A DNA stretch of 36,136 nt from Desulfobulbaceae bacterium (GCA_011390165.1 JAABSV010000040.1:1-36136); one strand, 5' to 3'; shown: positions 7,624 through 16,502, counted from the stretch's first letter. The notes: generated by a model not told the origin, from the letters alone. Made by a program: numbers and translations.

Positions 7624-9006
7624 TCAGATCAGCCCGTATTGTTTCATCTTCCGCCACAGTTTCATCCGTCCCCAGCCAAGAGCGGCAGCCGTTTTCGTGC
7701 GGTTGCCGTGCTGTGCCTTGAGGCTGTCGACAACCATCTGCCGCTCGATTTCCCCCCAGCTCTCCCCGGCCGACCAGGCACCGGCAGCTGTTTCGCCGGT
7801 CGACTCGCCCTCCACCCGGGGGCTCTTCATCTCCTCGCGGGCTGGCGGAGGCGGGATCGGTTCAAAGAGATAGGGGGGGAGGGCGTCCACCGGGATTCTT
7901 TTCTTACGGCAGATATTCACCGTGTACTCGACGATGTTCTGCAACTCGCGGATATTGCCCGGGTAGGGGTAGTCGAGCAGAAGCTGCATCGCCTCCGGGG
8001 TAAAGCCGCTCAATGGGCGGCCGAGGGCGCGGCTGGATTTGTCGAGGAAATGGTCGAGCAGGTAGCGGACATCTTCCTCCCGCTCACGCAGCGGCGGCAG
8101 GTGGAGATGGAGGACGTGCAGACGGTAGAAGAGGTCTTCGCGAAAGGTGGCATGTTGCATCTTTTCCCGCAGTGGCCGGTGGGTGGCGGCAATGATCCGC
8201 ACATCCACTTCGATCTTCTGCTCGCCACCCACCGGCACGAACTCCCGGTCATCCAGCACCGAAAGCAGTTTCACCTGCAGAGGCAGGGGCATGTCGCCGA
8301 TCTCGGTGAGAAAGAGGGTACCCTGGTGGGCAAGTTCGAAGACTCCCGGTTTGTTGCGCGAGGCACCGGTGAAGGCCCCTTTGACGTGGCCAAAGAGCTC
8401 CGACTCGAGCAGCCCCGGTGGCAGGGCGCCACAGTTCACCTTGATGAAGGGGAAGGGGGCCCGGGCTGATTTCCGGTGGATCATTTCGGCAACCTTGTCC
8501 TTGCCGGTGCCGGTCTCGCCGGTGATCATCACCGAGGCATCGGTCTGGGCGAGCAGCGGGATGAGCTGGAAAACTACCTGCATCTTCGGGCTGTAGCCGA
8601 TCAGTTCCGGGGTTGTAGAGGGCAAGAGGTCAATGCTCTCGGCAGCGCCGGCGGTGCTGCGGTCCTCGACGATCACCAGCAGACCGGCGGTTTTTCCGGT
8701 GCGGGTCTTGACCACCGTGATGGTGGTGCGGATGGGCAGCCGCTGCCGTGCCGCATTGATCATATCGCCGTTTACGGTGAGCGATTCGCCGCTGTCCAGC
8801 ACCCTCTGGTACAGTTGCCCGCGGTGGTTGCCGATGTTGGAGCGGAGCACCAGCTCTCCGTGCAGACCGACTACCTCGACATGGCCGGTGAGTGCCGCCA
8901 ACTGGCGGTTGGCGGCAACAATCCGGCAGGAAAGGTCAAGCAGCATCGCCGCCTGTGGGATGCCCTCGAGTAACTGGGCGATATCGAACTGCTGGTATCT
9001 GGTCAT
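7624..9006 (-). CDS. PAS domain sigma-54-dependent transcriptional activator (bEBP)
   Basis: 460 residues from ATG 9006, chosen over upstream in-frame codons because GGAG sits 4 bases before it and homology begins at MTRYQQF. Domains: PAS (about 8-120), AAA+ sigma-54 interaction domain (about 135-365) with Walker A GETGTGKD (163-170) and the sigma-54-contacting GAFTGA loop (210-215), and a Fis-type helix-turn-helix at the C-terminus (NRTKTAAALGWGRMKLWRKM). The Walker B segment reads TLFLTEIGD: a Thr (about 234) replaces the usual Asp next to the catalytic Glu (235). It should activate sigma-54 promoters in response to a PAS-sensed signal. No receiver domain is present. It leads an operon with the NifX-like protein and is divergent from acetyl-CoA synthetase. 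Confidence 0.92.
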   Translation of the reverse strand: MTRYQQFDIAQLLEGIPQAAMLLDLSCRIVAANRQLAALTGHVEVVGLHGELVLRSNIGNHRGQLYQRVLDSGESLTVNGDMINAARQRLPIRTTITVVKTRTGKTAGLLVIVEDRSTAGAAESIDLLPSTTPELIGYSPKMQVVFQLIPLLAQTDASVMITGETGTGKDKVAEMIHRKSARAPFPFIKVNCGALPPGLLESELFGHVKGAFTGASRNKPGVFELAHQGTLFLTEIGDMPLPLQVKLLSVLDDREFVPVGGEQKIEVDVRIIAATHRPLREKMQHATFREDLFYRLHVLHLHLPPLREREEDVRYLLDHFLDKSSRALGRPLSGFTPEAMQLLLDYPYPGNIRELQNIVEYTVNICRKKRIPVDALPPYLFEPIPPPPAREEMKSPRVEGESTGETAAGAWSAGESWGEIERQMVVDSLKAQHGNRTKTAAALGWGRMKLWRKMKQYGLI

Positions 9007-9379
9007 CGAGCTCCATGCGTCGCACTCTGCCGCCCTTCTGTCGGCCGCCGGACACTCCTCCCCGGCAGCCTTCCTTTTCGTCCCGACACTGTAAAGTATT
9101 GCGCAGCCCCCGGCAAGGGCGGTCAGCCAGTGAGGCCCAGGTTGCCTCGGCCGAAGTTTTTTTCTGGAAAAATGGGGTAAAATATGTTCTTTTGCACAAT
9201 AATTTTTCCTGATGGTTTCTTTCAGGAGAAATGGGTGACCAGCAAAGTACTGTAGATATAACAAGTACTATACTCTTTTCTGGTGGTGACACCTTGTCGG
9301 TCGACAGCCGCAAGGTTCCGCCGGCAGTGGCGAAACGGTGCCGCCGGGAAGGAGCTGGAGAGAGCCGGAGGGGAGAAAG
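9007..9379. promoter_or_regulatory. Divergent intergenic region between the bEBP gene and acs
   Basis: 373 bases without a supported gene. The right half (about 9165-9275) is AT-rich compared with its flanks and is the likely promoter zone for both directions. I searched by eye for a -24/-12 sigma-54 element (GG, 10 bases, GC with the expected context) on both strands and did not find a convincing one, so regulation of acs by the adjacent activator is not shown by the sequence. Confidence 0.5.
9246..9274 (+). promoter_or_regulatory. Candidate acs promoter -10 with upstream AGTACT direct repeat
   Basis: TATACT at 9269-9274 matches 5 of 6 bases of the -10 consensus and lies 105 bases before the acs ATG. 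No good -35 stands at 16-18 bases; instead two copies of the self-complementary hexamer AGTACT (9246-9251 and 9264-9269), 18 bases apart, flank that region. This would suit an activator-dependent promoter, but the repeat is short and could be chance. Confidence 0.33.
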
Positions 9380-11374
9380 ATGGCTGAGCATGACGACACA
9401 ATTACCAGCCTGCTGCAGGAGAAGAGACATTTCGAGCCACCTGTGGCCGGCCGGGAGCGGGCCTGGGTGGGTGATGGTGAGATCTTTGCCGCCGCCTGCG
9501 CCCGGGCCCTGGAAGACCCGGAGGGGTACTGGGCCGATCGTGCCACCGAATTGGTGGGCTGGTTCAAACCGTGGCACAGGGTGCTGCAGGCGGACATGGA
9601 AAAACCGGAGATTCGCTGGTTCGACGGGGCCACCCTGAACGTCTCCTACAACTGCCTCGACCGTCATCTGCAGGCCGGTAAAGCGGATAAGACGGCAATC
9701 ATCTGGCAGGGTGAACCGGAGGATGATGTCCGTACCTACACCTACCGGCAGCTCTTTGACGAGGTGTGCAGGTGTGCCAATATCTTAAAGAAAAAAGGGG
9801 TAAAAAAGGGTGATCGGGTCGCCGTCTACATGCCGATGATCCCGGAACTGGCGGTCACCCTGCTGGCCTGCACCCGCATCGGGGCAATCCATTCGGTGGT
9901 TTTTGCCGGTTTTTCCGCGGTCAGTCTGCAGAACCGGATTGAGGACTGCCAGGCCAAGGTGCTGGTCACCGCTGATGCGGTCCTGCGTTCCGGCAAGGTG
10001 ATCCCCCTAAAGCCCAGCGCCGATGAGGCCCTTGAAGAGTGTGATTCGATCCGCCACTGCCTGGTGGTCCGGCGGGCCGGCAACGAGGTGGCGATGCAGG
10101 CCCGCCGGGACAGCTGGTGGCATGAGGAGATGGCCGCTGCCGATGTCGCCGGAGAGTGCCCGCCCGAAGAGATGGCCGCCGAGGATATTCTCTTCATCCT
10201 CTACACCTCCGGTTCCACCGGCAAACCGAAAGGGGTTGTCCATACCACCGGCGGCTACCTCACCTACGTCCTGCATACCACACAGTGGGTCTTCGATCTC
10301 CACGATGAGGACATCCACTGGTGTACCGCCGATATCGGCTGGGTCACCGGCCACAGCTACATCCTCTACGGCCCCCTTGGCCTTGGCGGAACCACCCTGA
10401 TGTTTGAGGGGGTACCCTCCTATCCCGGGCCGGACCGCTTCTGGCAGGTGGTGGAGAAGTTCAAAGTGAACATCTTTTACACCGCGCCGACGGTGATCCG
10501 GGCACTGATGCGCTTCGGCGCCGAGCCGCTGGCCGGCTATGACCTCTCCTCATTGCGGATTCTCGGCTCGGTGGGCGAACCGATCAACCCGGAGGCGTGG
10601 ATGTGGTACCACCTCCACGTCGGCAAGGGCAGGCTGCCGATCGTTGACACCTGGTGGCAGACCGAGACCGGCGGGATCATGATCTCGCCGCTTCCCTATG
10701 CCACGACCCTGAAACCGGGTTCGGCGACCCGGGCCCTGCCCGGTATCGATGCGGCCATCCTCACCGAGGAGGGGCAGCCGGCCGGCGCCAACGAGGGTGG
10801 CCATCTGGTGATCCGCAAACCATGGCCGGGGATGCTGCGTGGAATATATGGAGACCAGAAACGGTATAAATCGACGTATTTCAGTACATTCGCCGGTTTT
10901 TACGATGCCGGTGACGGCGCCCGCTGTGACGAAGATGGCTACTTCTGGATCATGGGGCGGCTTGATGACGTGATCAATGTCTCCGGCCACCGCCTCGGTA
11001 CCGCCGAGATCGAGTCGGCCCTGGTTTCCCATCCGCAGGTGTCGGAAGCGGCGGTCGTGGGCATGCCCCACTCGATCAAGGGGCAGGCGATCTACGCCTA
11101 TGTGACGGTGAACGCCGATGTCGACGAAACCCCGGAACTGCTGGCGGAATTGCGGGTACATGTGCGCAATGAGATAGGTGCCATCGCCCTGCCGGACGGC
11201 ATGCAGTTTGCCCCTGGGCTGCCGAAGACCAGGAGCGGCAAGATCATGCGCCGCGTTTTACGAAAGATCGCTGCCGACGACTTCCATGATTTCGGTGACA
11301 CCTCAACCCTGGCCGACCCCTCGGTGGTCGAGGATCTGATTCGCGGCAAGAAGGCGCTCTCCGCGCCGAACTGA
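9380..11374 (+). CDS. acs: Acetyl-CoA synthetase (AMP-forming)
   Basis: 664 residues from ATG 9380, preceded by GGGAG with suitable spacing; this matches the usual 640-670 length. It activates acetate with ATP and CoA to acetyl-CoA via acetyl-AMP (EC 6.2.1.1). Visible motifs: the N-terminal YNCLDRH block, phosphate loop YTSGSTGKPKG, WCTADIGWVTGHSY, TWWQTETGG, the hinge GRLDDVINVSGHRLGTAEIE, and the C-terminal catalytic lysine in PKTRSGKIMRR (about K621), the site acetylated in the family. It is cytosolic. A terminator follows directly at 11422-11457, separating it transcriptionally from the downstream acetate uptake cluster. It is divergent from a sigma-54 activator. Confidence 0.97.
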   Translation: MAEHDDTITSLLQEKRHFEPPVAGRERAWVGDGEIFAAACARALEDPEGYWADRATELVGWFKPWHRVLQADMEKPEIRWFDGATLNVSYNCLDRHLQAGKADKTAIIWQGEPEDDVRTYTYRQLFDEVCRCANILKKKGVKKGDRVAVYMPMIPELAVTLLACTRIGAIHSVVFAGFSAVSLQNRIEDCQAKVLVTADAVLRSGKVIPLKPSADEALEECDSIRHCLVVRRAGNEVAMQARRDSWWHEEMAAADVAGECPPEEMAAEDILFILYTSGSTGKPKGVVHTTGGYLTYVLHTTQWVFDLHDEDIHWCTADIGWVTGHSYILYGPLGLGGTTLMFEGVPSYPGPDRFWQVVEKFKVNIFYTAPTVIRALMRFGAEPLAGYDLSSLRILGSVGEPINPEAWMWYHLHVGKGRLPIVDTWWQTETGGIMISPLPYATTLKPGSATRALPGIDAAILTEEGQPAGANEGGHLVIRKPWPGMLRGIYGDQKRYKSTYFSTFAGFYDAGDGARCDEDGYFWIMGRLDDVINVSGHRLGTAEIESALVSHPQVSEAAVVGMPHSIKGQAIYAYVTVNADVDETPELLAELRVHVRNEIGAIALPDGMQFAPGLPKTRSGKIMRRVLRKIAADDFHDFGDTSTLADPSVVEDLIRGKKALSAPN

Positions 11375-11421
11375 GCCAGGGATTGCCGCCTGTGCCCCGG
11401 CAGCAGCGGGTCGAGGCAGTG

Positions 11422-11457
11422 AAGCGGAGTTCTTGCGGCCGGGACTCCGCTTTTTTT
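11422..11457 (+). terminator. Rho-independent terminator after acs
   Basis: A perfect 9-bp stem (AAGCGGAGT at 11422-11430 paired with ACTCCGCTT at 11444-11452), a 13-base loop, and a T-run at 11451-11457. It lies about 48 bases after the acs stop and 62 bases before the next start. Confidence 0.88.
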
Positions 11458-11519
11458 GTTGGCAAGGGGCTGCTTTAGAAAATGCTGAGATACTTGTTTG
11501 CCGGCAGGGAGAGATGATG

Positions 11520-13484
11520 ATGGCAGAAACTGTGTTTCAGGGCGATGACGGCAGGAGGGAGACAACCGGCGGCGTCCATGCGGTACCCCCCGGGGTGGCA
11601 GTGGCCTTCTTTCGGGAGACCATGCCGTTCAAGGAATTGCCGGATTCGGAAATCCTCTCTCTGGCCAGACATTGCCGGGTCGATTTCTTTCCCAAGGGGA
11701 CCAGGCTGCTGACCTATAACGAGAGCGAGGTCACCCATCTCCATCTGATCCAGCGGGGAGGGGTGAAGGCCTTTATCACCGATGGCGACGGCAAGGTGGT
11801 GTTGAAAGACTATCGGGGGGTCGGGGCCAATATCGGCGCCCTGGGGATTATCACCGGACGGTTGGCCAACCTCAATATCGAGATGATTGAGGACACCTTC
11901 TGCTATCTCCTCCCGAGAGAGGTCTTTCTCGAACTGATCCGGAAAAACTCCACGGTAGCCCACTTCTTTCTGAAAAGTTTTTCCGAAAAGGTGGTCGATA
12001 CCGCCTACAACGAATTGCGCAACAACCGCCTCTCCCGGCGGGCCAACGAAGACCTCTACCTGTTCAACGCCACCGCCGGTGATCTGATCAAGACCCTGCA
12101 GACCATCTCCGCCTCCGCCTCAATACAGGAGGCGGCGGCGGCCATGGCCCGCCACGGCATCGGTTCGCTGCTGGTCTACGCCGATGAGGACCCCGGGGCG
12201 ATTATCGGTATCATCACCGACACCGATCTGCGGACAAAAGTGGTGGCCGAGGGGCGCGACCATCGTCAACCGGTCACCGCGATCATGAGCGGACCGTTGA
12301 AGACCGTCCCCGCCCGGGCCCTCTGCTTCGATGTCCTGTTAAAGATGATGGCCACCGGCATCCACCATCTGGGGGTGGAGCAGGGGGGGCGGGTGGTGGG
12401 GGTGGTGACCTCCCATGACATCATGGTCCAGCAGGGGAACTCCCCCTACTACCTGTTCAAAGAGATCTCCGCCCAGAACGAGTTTCGCGGCATCTATCCG
12501 CTCAGCCAGAAGATTCCCGATATCGTCCGCAGTATCATCAATGAGGGGGCCAAGGCTGGCAACATCGCCCGGATGATTGCCATCCTCAACGACCGGATTC
12601 TCTCGCGGATTCTCGAACTTCTCGAGGAAAAACTGGGGCATCCCCCGGTCCGCTACTGCTGGTTGCTGCTGGGCAGCGAGGGGCGGCGGGAGCAGACCTT
12701 CAAGACCGACCAGGACAACGCCATTGTCTATGCCGACCCAGAGGACGAGCAGGAGGCAGAACGGGCGAAGAGCTATTTCCAGCGCTTTGCCGCCGAAGCC
12801 ATCGACCATCTGGTCAACTGCGGCTACCCCCTCTGCCAGGGTGATATCATGGCCCGCAACCCTCGCTGGTGCCAGCCCCTGTCGGTATGGAAGGGGTATT
12901 TCCGCCACTGGATCAACGCCCCCGATCCTCTCGAGTTGATGCACTCGACGATCTTTTTTGATTTTCGCTGCGGCTACGGCGCAGAACGTCTGGCCAGCGA
13001 ACTGCGCGATCTGCTGGTCGACGAGGTGAAGAAACAGGATATTTTCAGTTATTACCTCGGCCGGGACTGCATCGCCAATCGGGCACCGCTCTCCTTTTTC
13101 AACAACTTCATCGTCGAAAAGAACGGTGAACACAAGAACAGTCTCGATATCAAGATCCGTGGTCTCACCCCCTTTGTCGACTTTGCCCGGGTGCTCGCCC
13201 TGCGCTACGGCCTGCGGGAGACCAATACCCTCGACCGGCTGCGGCTTCTGATGGGTGAGAACCATATCAGCGCCGATCTCTACCGGGCGACCGTTGATGC
13301 CTACGAACTGCAGATGCAGTTGCGGGTGATCCATCAGCTCGGCCAGATCGAGCAGGGAACTCTGCCCGATAATTTCATCCAGCCCGAACAGCTGACTCAT
13401 CTGGAAAAACGGATGCTCAAGGATGCCTTCACGGTGATTGAGAGAATCCAGACGGTTCTCGACAAGATTTTTCCGGCGGCCTGA
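11520..13484 (+). CDS. CNB-CBS-DUF294 putative nucleotidyltransferase signalling protein
   Basis: 654 residues. Order: cyclic-nucleotide-binding-like domain (about 25-140), two CBS motifs (about 190-305; GIITDTDLRTKV and GVVTSHDIMVQQ), then DUF294 with a GlnD-like nucleotidyltransferase core (LLGSEGRREQT at about 384-394 and acidic DQD at 397-399), and the DUF294 C-terminal helical domain. No membrane segments. CBS pairs usually bind adenosine nucleotides and CNB domains bind cyclic nucleotides, so the protein probably couples nucleotide status to (possibly) nucleotidylation of a target; the target is unknown. Three ATGs are in tandem (11514, 11517, 11520). AGGGAG at 11506-11511 gives best spacing to the third. 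It begins an operon with the exonuclease and, probably, the symporter genes. Confidence 0.9.
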   Translation: MAETVFQGDDGRRETTGGVHAVPPGVAVAFFRETMPFKELPDSEILSLARHCRVDFFPKGTRLLTYNESEVTHLHLIQRGGVKAFITDGDGKVVLKDYRGVGANIGALGIITGRLANLNIEMIEDTFCYLLPREVFLELIRKNSTVAHFFLKSFSEKVVDTAYNELRNNRLSRRANEDLYLFNATAGDLIKTLQTISASASIQEAAAAMARHGIGSLLVYADEDPGAIIGIITDTDLRTKVVAEGRDHRQPVTAIMSGPLKTVPARALCFDVLLKMMATGIHHLGVEQGGRVVGVVTSHDIMVQQGNSPYYLFKEISAQNEFRGIYPLSQKIPDIVRSIINEGAKAGNIARMIAILNDRILSRILELLEEKLGHPPVRYCWLLLGSEGRREQTFKTDQDNAIVYADPEDEQEAERAKSYFQRFAAEAIDHLVNCGYPLCQGDIMARNPRWCQPLSVWKGYFRHWINAPDPLELMHSTIFFDFRCGYGAERLASELRDLLVDEVKKQDIFSYYLGRDCIANRAPLSFFNNFIVEKNGEHKNSLDIKIRGLTPFVDFARVLALRYGLRETNTLDRLRLLMGENHISADLYRATVDAYELQMQLRVIHQLGQIEQGTLPDNFIQPEQLTHLEKRMLKDAFTVIERIQTVLDKIFPAA

Positions 13485-13512
13485 TGGTGGCGGCAGGGAA
13501 GGTGGAGGGGGG

Positions 13513-14235
13513 ATGGTGCTTGCTGATTTGCTGAAAAAACTGCCCTGGTTTCGGCCAAGGCACCCCTTGATTGCGAAAAACCATGCCGCCTTCAAGGGCT
13601 TTGATCAGCGCCGGCCTCTCGTCGACTACAGTTTTGTGGTACTCGACACCGAACTGACCGGTCTTGATCGGGGTCTGGACGAAATCGTCGCCATCGGGGC
13701 GGTGCGGATCGACAACCTGCAGATCGATCTTGGCCAGACCTTTCATACCTATGTCCGGCCACAGCGGCTCGACCATACCGAGGCGACCCTGGTGCACCGG
13801 ATAACCCCGGAACAGCTGCGCCGGGCGCCGACGCTTGCCGAGGTGATCCCGGAATTTCTCGCCTTTGTCGGCGAAGATCTGCTGGTCGGCCACTATCTCG
13901 AACTGGACATGAGTTTTCTCCAGCGGGCAGTGGCCCAATTCTATCAGGGAACCCTGGTCAATCCCTGTATCGATACGATGCGTCTGTCCCAGGGCTATAA
14001 GGAAGTGCAGCTCGGCTATTATCAGAATCAGCAACCGATCTCCAACAGCTATCGGCTCAGCGACCTCAGCCGCGAGTTTCAGCTGCCGCTTTTCGAGGCC
14101 CATGATGCCCTGGAGGATGCCCTGCAGACCGCCTATCTCTTTTTGTATCTGGTAAAAAAGTTTCGCAAGGGGGGATTGATCACCCTGCAGGACCTCTACC
14201 GGGCCGGGCGATCGGCGATCTGGAAGGACCATTAA
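13513..14235 (+). CDS. DEDDh 3'-5' exonuclease (DnaQ/epsilon-like)
   Basis: 240 residues from ATG 13513, which has GGAGGGG immediately upstream; the stop of the preceding gene is about 29 bases earlier. Exo I is VVLDTELTG (D45, E47), Exo II is VGHYLELDMSFL (D132), and Exo III is AHDALEDA (H197, D202), so all five DEDDh residues are present. The family removes nucleotides from 3' ends of DNA or RNA; small members also degrade oligonucleotides. It lacks polymerase-binding or helicase parts. The position between a DUF294 protein and a sodium:acetate-type symporter is unexpected for a DNA repair enzyme; I recall similar gene clustering elsewhere in proteobacteria, suggesting a role in signalling or RNA turnover tied to uptake (inference). 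Confidence 0.9.
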   Translation: MVLADLLKKLPWFRPRHPLIAKNHAAFKGFDQRRPLVDYSFVVLDTELTGLDRGLDEIVAIGAVRIDNLQIDLGQTFHTYVRPQRLDHTEATLVHRITPEQLRRAPTLAEVIPEFLAFVGEDLLVGHYLELDMSFLQRAVAQFYQGTLVNPCIDTMRLSQGYKEVQLGYYQNQQPISNSYRLSDLSREFQLPLFEAHDALEDALQTAYLFLYLVKKFRKGGLITLQDLYRAGRSAIWKDH

Positions 14236-14350
14236 CCAACAGCGGCAACGAGGAAGTAAAAGTCGGTGGGAAGAGGGAGCCGCTCATGCCGGTTGTTCGT
14301 ACAGAATTGAAACTACATGTACTATTTTTTTGTCTGGAGGAAAAAAATCC

Positions 14351-14605
14351 ATGGAAGAGCAGGGAAAAGCCTACTGGTACGCAACACTCAGACTGATCGC
14401 CGGTATTCTTTCTGTCTGGGTGGTAGTTTCCTATGGCTTCGGGATCATCTTCGCCGGGGCCCTCAATACCATCCAACTGGGTGGCTATCCTTTCGGTTTC
14501 TGGTGGGCCCAGCAGGGATCGATGTACGTCTTCATTATCCTGATCTTTGTCTACGCCAGGTTGCAGAGCAATCTCGATAAGAAATTCAAGGTCAACGAAC
14601 AATAG
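14351..14605 (+). CDS. DUF4212 small subunit of a sodium:solute symporter
   Basis: 84 residues from ATG 14351 (TGGAGG about 10 bases upstream). An alternative TTG start 21 bases earlier would overlap the ribosome site and is rejected. It has two transmembrane helices (about residues 15-37 and 50-72) joined by a loop with LGGYPFGFWWAQQGS, the hallmark of the DUF4212 family that partners VC_2705-type SSS symporters. It sits in the inner membrane and probably assists folding or activity of the large subunit, which begins 9 bases after its stop. About 115 bases separate it from the exonuclease stop, including a T-rich stretch, so a separate promoter is possible. Confidence 0.9.
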   Translation: MEEQGKAYWYATLRLIAGILSVWVVVSYGFGIIFAGALNTIQLGGYPFGFWWAQQGSMYVFIILIFVYARLQSNLDKKFKVNEQ

Positions 14606-14614
14606 GGGGCTGCC

Positions 14615-16420
14615 ATGAGCCTACAGTTTCTTACCTATCTGGTGGTCGGTGCCACCTTTGCCCTCTATATCGGCATCGCCATCTGGGCCAGGGCGGGCAG
14701 TACCAAGGAGTTCTACGTTGCCGGCGGCGGCGTTCACCCGGTGGTCAACGGCATGGCCACCGCCGCCGACTGGATGTCGGCTGCCTCCTTCATCTCCATG
14801 GCCGGGCTGATCGCCTTCATGGGCTACGGCGGTGCGCTGTTCCTGATGGGTTGGACCGGCGGCTATGTGCTTATGGCCTGTCTGCTCGCCCCCTACCTGC
14901 GAAAATTCGGCCGGTTCACCGTACCGGCCTTTTTCGCCGACCGCTACTACTCGAAATCGGCGGCCGGGGTGGCGGTGATCTGTCTGCTGGTGGCCTCGAT
15001 TACCTACATCATCGGCCAGATGACCGGGGTTGGGGTGGCCTTTTCCCGCTTCCTCGGGGTCTCCAACGATATGGGGATCTATATCGGCATGGCCATCGTC
15101 TTCTGCTACGCCGTCTTCGGCGGCATGAAGGGGATCACCTACACCCAGGTCGCTCAGTACTGCGTGCTGATCACCGCCTATACCATCCCGGCGATCTTCA
15201 TCTCCTTTCAGCTCACCGGCATGCCGATCCCCCAGCTTGGTCTGGGGGCCTCCCTGGTGGGCGAGGATATCAGCCTGCTCGCCCGGCTCAACCAGACCAT
15301 TACCGATCTTGGTTTTGGCCAGTACACCACCACCGTACCCGGCAGTAAGCTGAACATGTTTGTCTACACGGTCTCCCTGATGATCGGTACCGCCGGTCTG
15401 CCCCATGTGATCATCCGTTTCTTCACCGTTCCGACCGTCGCCGCCGCCCGCTCTTCCGCCGGTTGGGCCCTCGTCTTCATCGCCATTCTCTACACCACCG
15501 CCCCGGCGGTTGCCGCCATGGCCCGTTATAATCTGCACGCCACGGTGAACACCGCCGTCAAGGGGGGGGGCGATCTCTTTGCCGGGGAGAGCAGCCTTGC
15601 CTACGATCAGCGCCCGGACTGGATGAAGCGCTGGGAGGTGACCGGCCTGCTGAAATGGCAGGACAAGAATGGTGATGGCCGGATCCAGTACTACAACGAC
15701 AAAAACAGCACCCCGGCCTTTCAGGGGAAGGTTGAGGCCGCCGGCTGGCAGGGAAGCGAACTCTTGGTGAACAACGATATCATCGTGCTTGCCAACCCGG
15801 AGATTGCCCTCCTGCCCAACTGGGTCATCGCCCTGGTGGCGGCCGGTGGTATCGCCGCCGCCCTCTCCACCGCCGCCGGCCTGCTGCTGGCCATCTCTTC
15901 GGCCATCTCCCATGATCTGCTGAAGAAGATCTTCGTCCCGGGCATGAGTGAGAAGAACGAACTGCTGGCCGGCAAGCTCTCCATGGCCGGGGCGATCCTC
16001 GTTGCCGGCTATCTCGGCCTCAACCCGCCGGGCTTTGCGGCCGGTACGGTGGCCCTGGCCTTCGGGATCGCCGCCTGTTCCATCTTTCCTGCCCTGATGA
16101 TGGGAATTTTCAGCAAGAACATGTGCAAGTACGGGGCGATGTCGGGGATGCTGGTCGGCCTGCTGGTCACCCTCTTCTACGTTTTTGCCCACAAGGGGAT
16201 CTTTTTTATCAAGGGGACCGAATATGTCGGCCTGATCGGCGGGCCCAATGCCTTTTTCGGCATCACTCCGGAGGCCTTCGGGGCGGTGGGGGCACTGATA
16301 AATTTCCTGACTGCCTTTATCGTCAGCAAGTTCACCCCGGCCCCGCCGGCCCATATCCAGCAGCTGGTCGAGAACGTGCGAACCCCGCGCGGCGCCAAAT
16401 CCGCTGTCGGCGGCCATTGA
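14615..16420 (+). CDS. Sodium:solute symporter large subunit (SSS family, acetate-type, VC_2705 subfamily)
   Basis: 601 residues with about 13 hydrophobic segments. SSS signatures include KEFYVAGGGVHPVVNGMATAADWMSAASF near the N-terminus (split here by eye), GGMKGITYTQVAQY and LPHVIIRFFTV; GLPHVIIRFF is shared with ActP-type acetate permeases. Sodium-coupled uptake of a monocarboxylate, most likely acetate, fits the nearby acetyl-CoA synthetase, but the substrate is inferred. Between membrane segments there is a long soluble insert (about 325-385) with an EF-hand-like loop, DKNGDGRIQYYN at residues 350-361. The ATG at 14615 is preceded by AGGGGG at good spacing. Partner of the DUF4212 protein just upstream. 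Confidence 0.92.
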   Translation: MSLQFLTYLVVGATFALYIGIAIWARAGSTKEFYVAGGGVHPVVNGMATAADWMSAASFISMAGLIAFMGYGGALFLMGWTGGYVLMACLLAPYLRKFGRFTVPAFFADRYYSKSAAGVAVICLLVASITYIIGQMTGVGVAFSRFLGVSNDMGIYIGMAIVFCYAVFGGMKGITYTQVAQYCVLITAYTIPAIFISFQLTGMPIPQLGLGASLVGEDISLLARLNQTITDLGFGQYTTTVPGSKLNMFVYTVSLMIGTAGLPHVIIRFFTVPTVAAARSSAGWALVFIAILYTTAPAVAAMARYNLHATVNTAVKGGGDLFAGESSLAYDQRPDWMKRWEVTGLLKWQDKNGDGRIQYYNDKNSTPAFQGKVEAAGWQGSELLVNNDIIVLANPEIALLPNWVIALVAAGGIAAALSTAAGLLLAISSAISHDLLKKIFVPGMSEKNELLAGKLSMAGAILVAGYLGLNPPGFAAGTVALAFGIAACSIFPALMMGIFSKNMCKYGAMSGMLVGLLVTLFYVFAHKGIFFIKGTEYVGLIGGPNAFFGITPEAFGAVGALINFLTAFIVSKFTPAPPAHIQQLVENVRTPRGAKSAVGGH

Positions 16421-16449
16421 GCCGAAGAGGTCACACCGTTCTCTACAGA

Positions 16450-16476
16450 GCCCTGCCGGCTTACTGCCGGCGGGGC
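16450..16476 (+). other. Strong intergenic RNA hairpin between symporter and small membrane protein genes
   Basis: GCCCTGCCGGC (16450-16460) pairs with GCCGGCGGGGC (16466-16476) over 11 bp with one G-U pair and a 5-base loop. No T-run follows, so it is more likely an mRNA stabiliser or a processing element than a terminator. Confidence 0.6.
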
Positions 16477-16502
16477 ACTTCCTTCATTTAGCGAGGCCTT
16501 GC

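Noticed and set aside
9007..9379. Sigma-54 (-24/-12) promoter between the bEBP gene and acs
   Set aside because: No GG-N10-GC element with the expected flanking bases could be found on either strand.
12339..13595. 418-codon open frame antisense to the DUF294 gene
   Set aside because: No recognisable domain, and the plus-strand frame carries conserved CBS and DUF294 motifs; open only because of GC-biased codons.
14621..16417. 598-codon open frame antisense to the symporter gene
   Set aside because: Very polar, Gly/Asp/His-rich translation typical of the complement of a GC-rich membrane protein gene; the plus strand has clear homology and a ribosome site.
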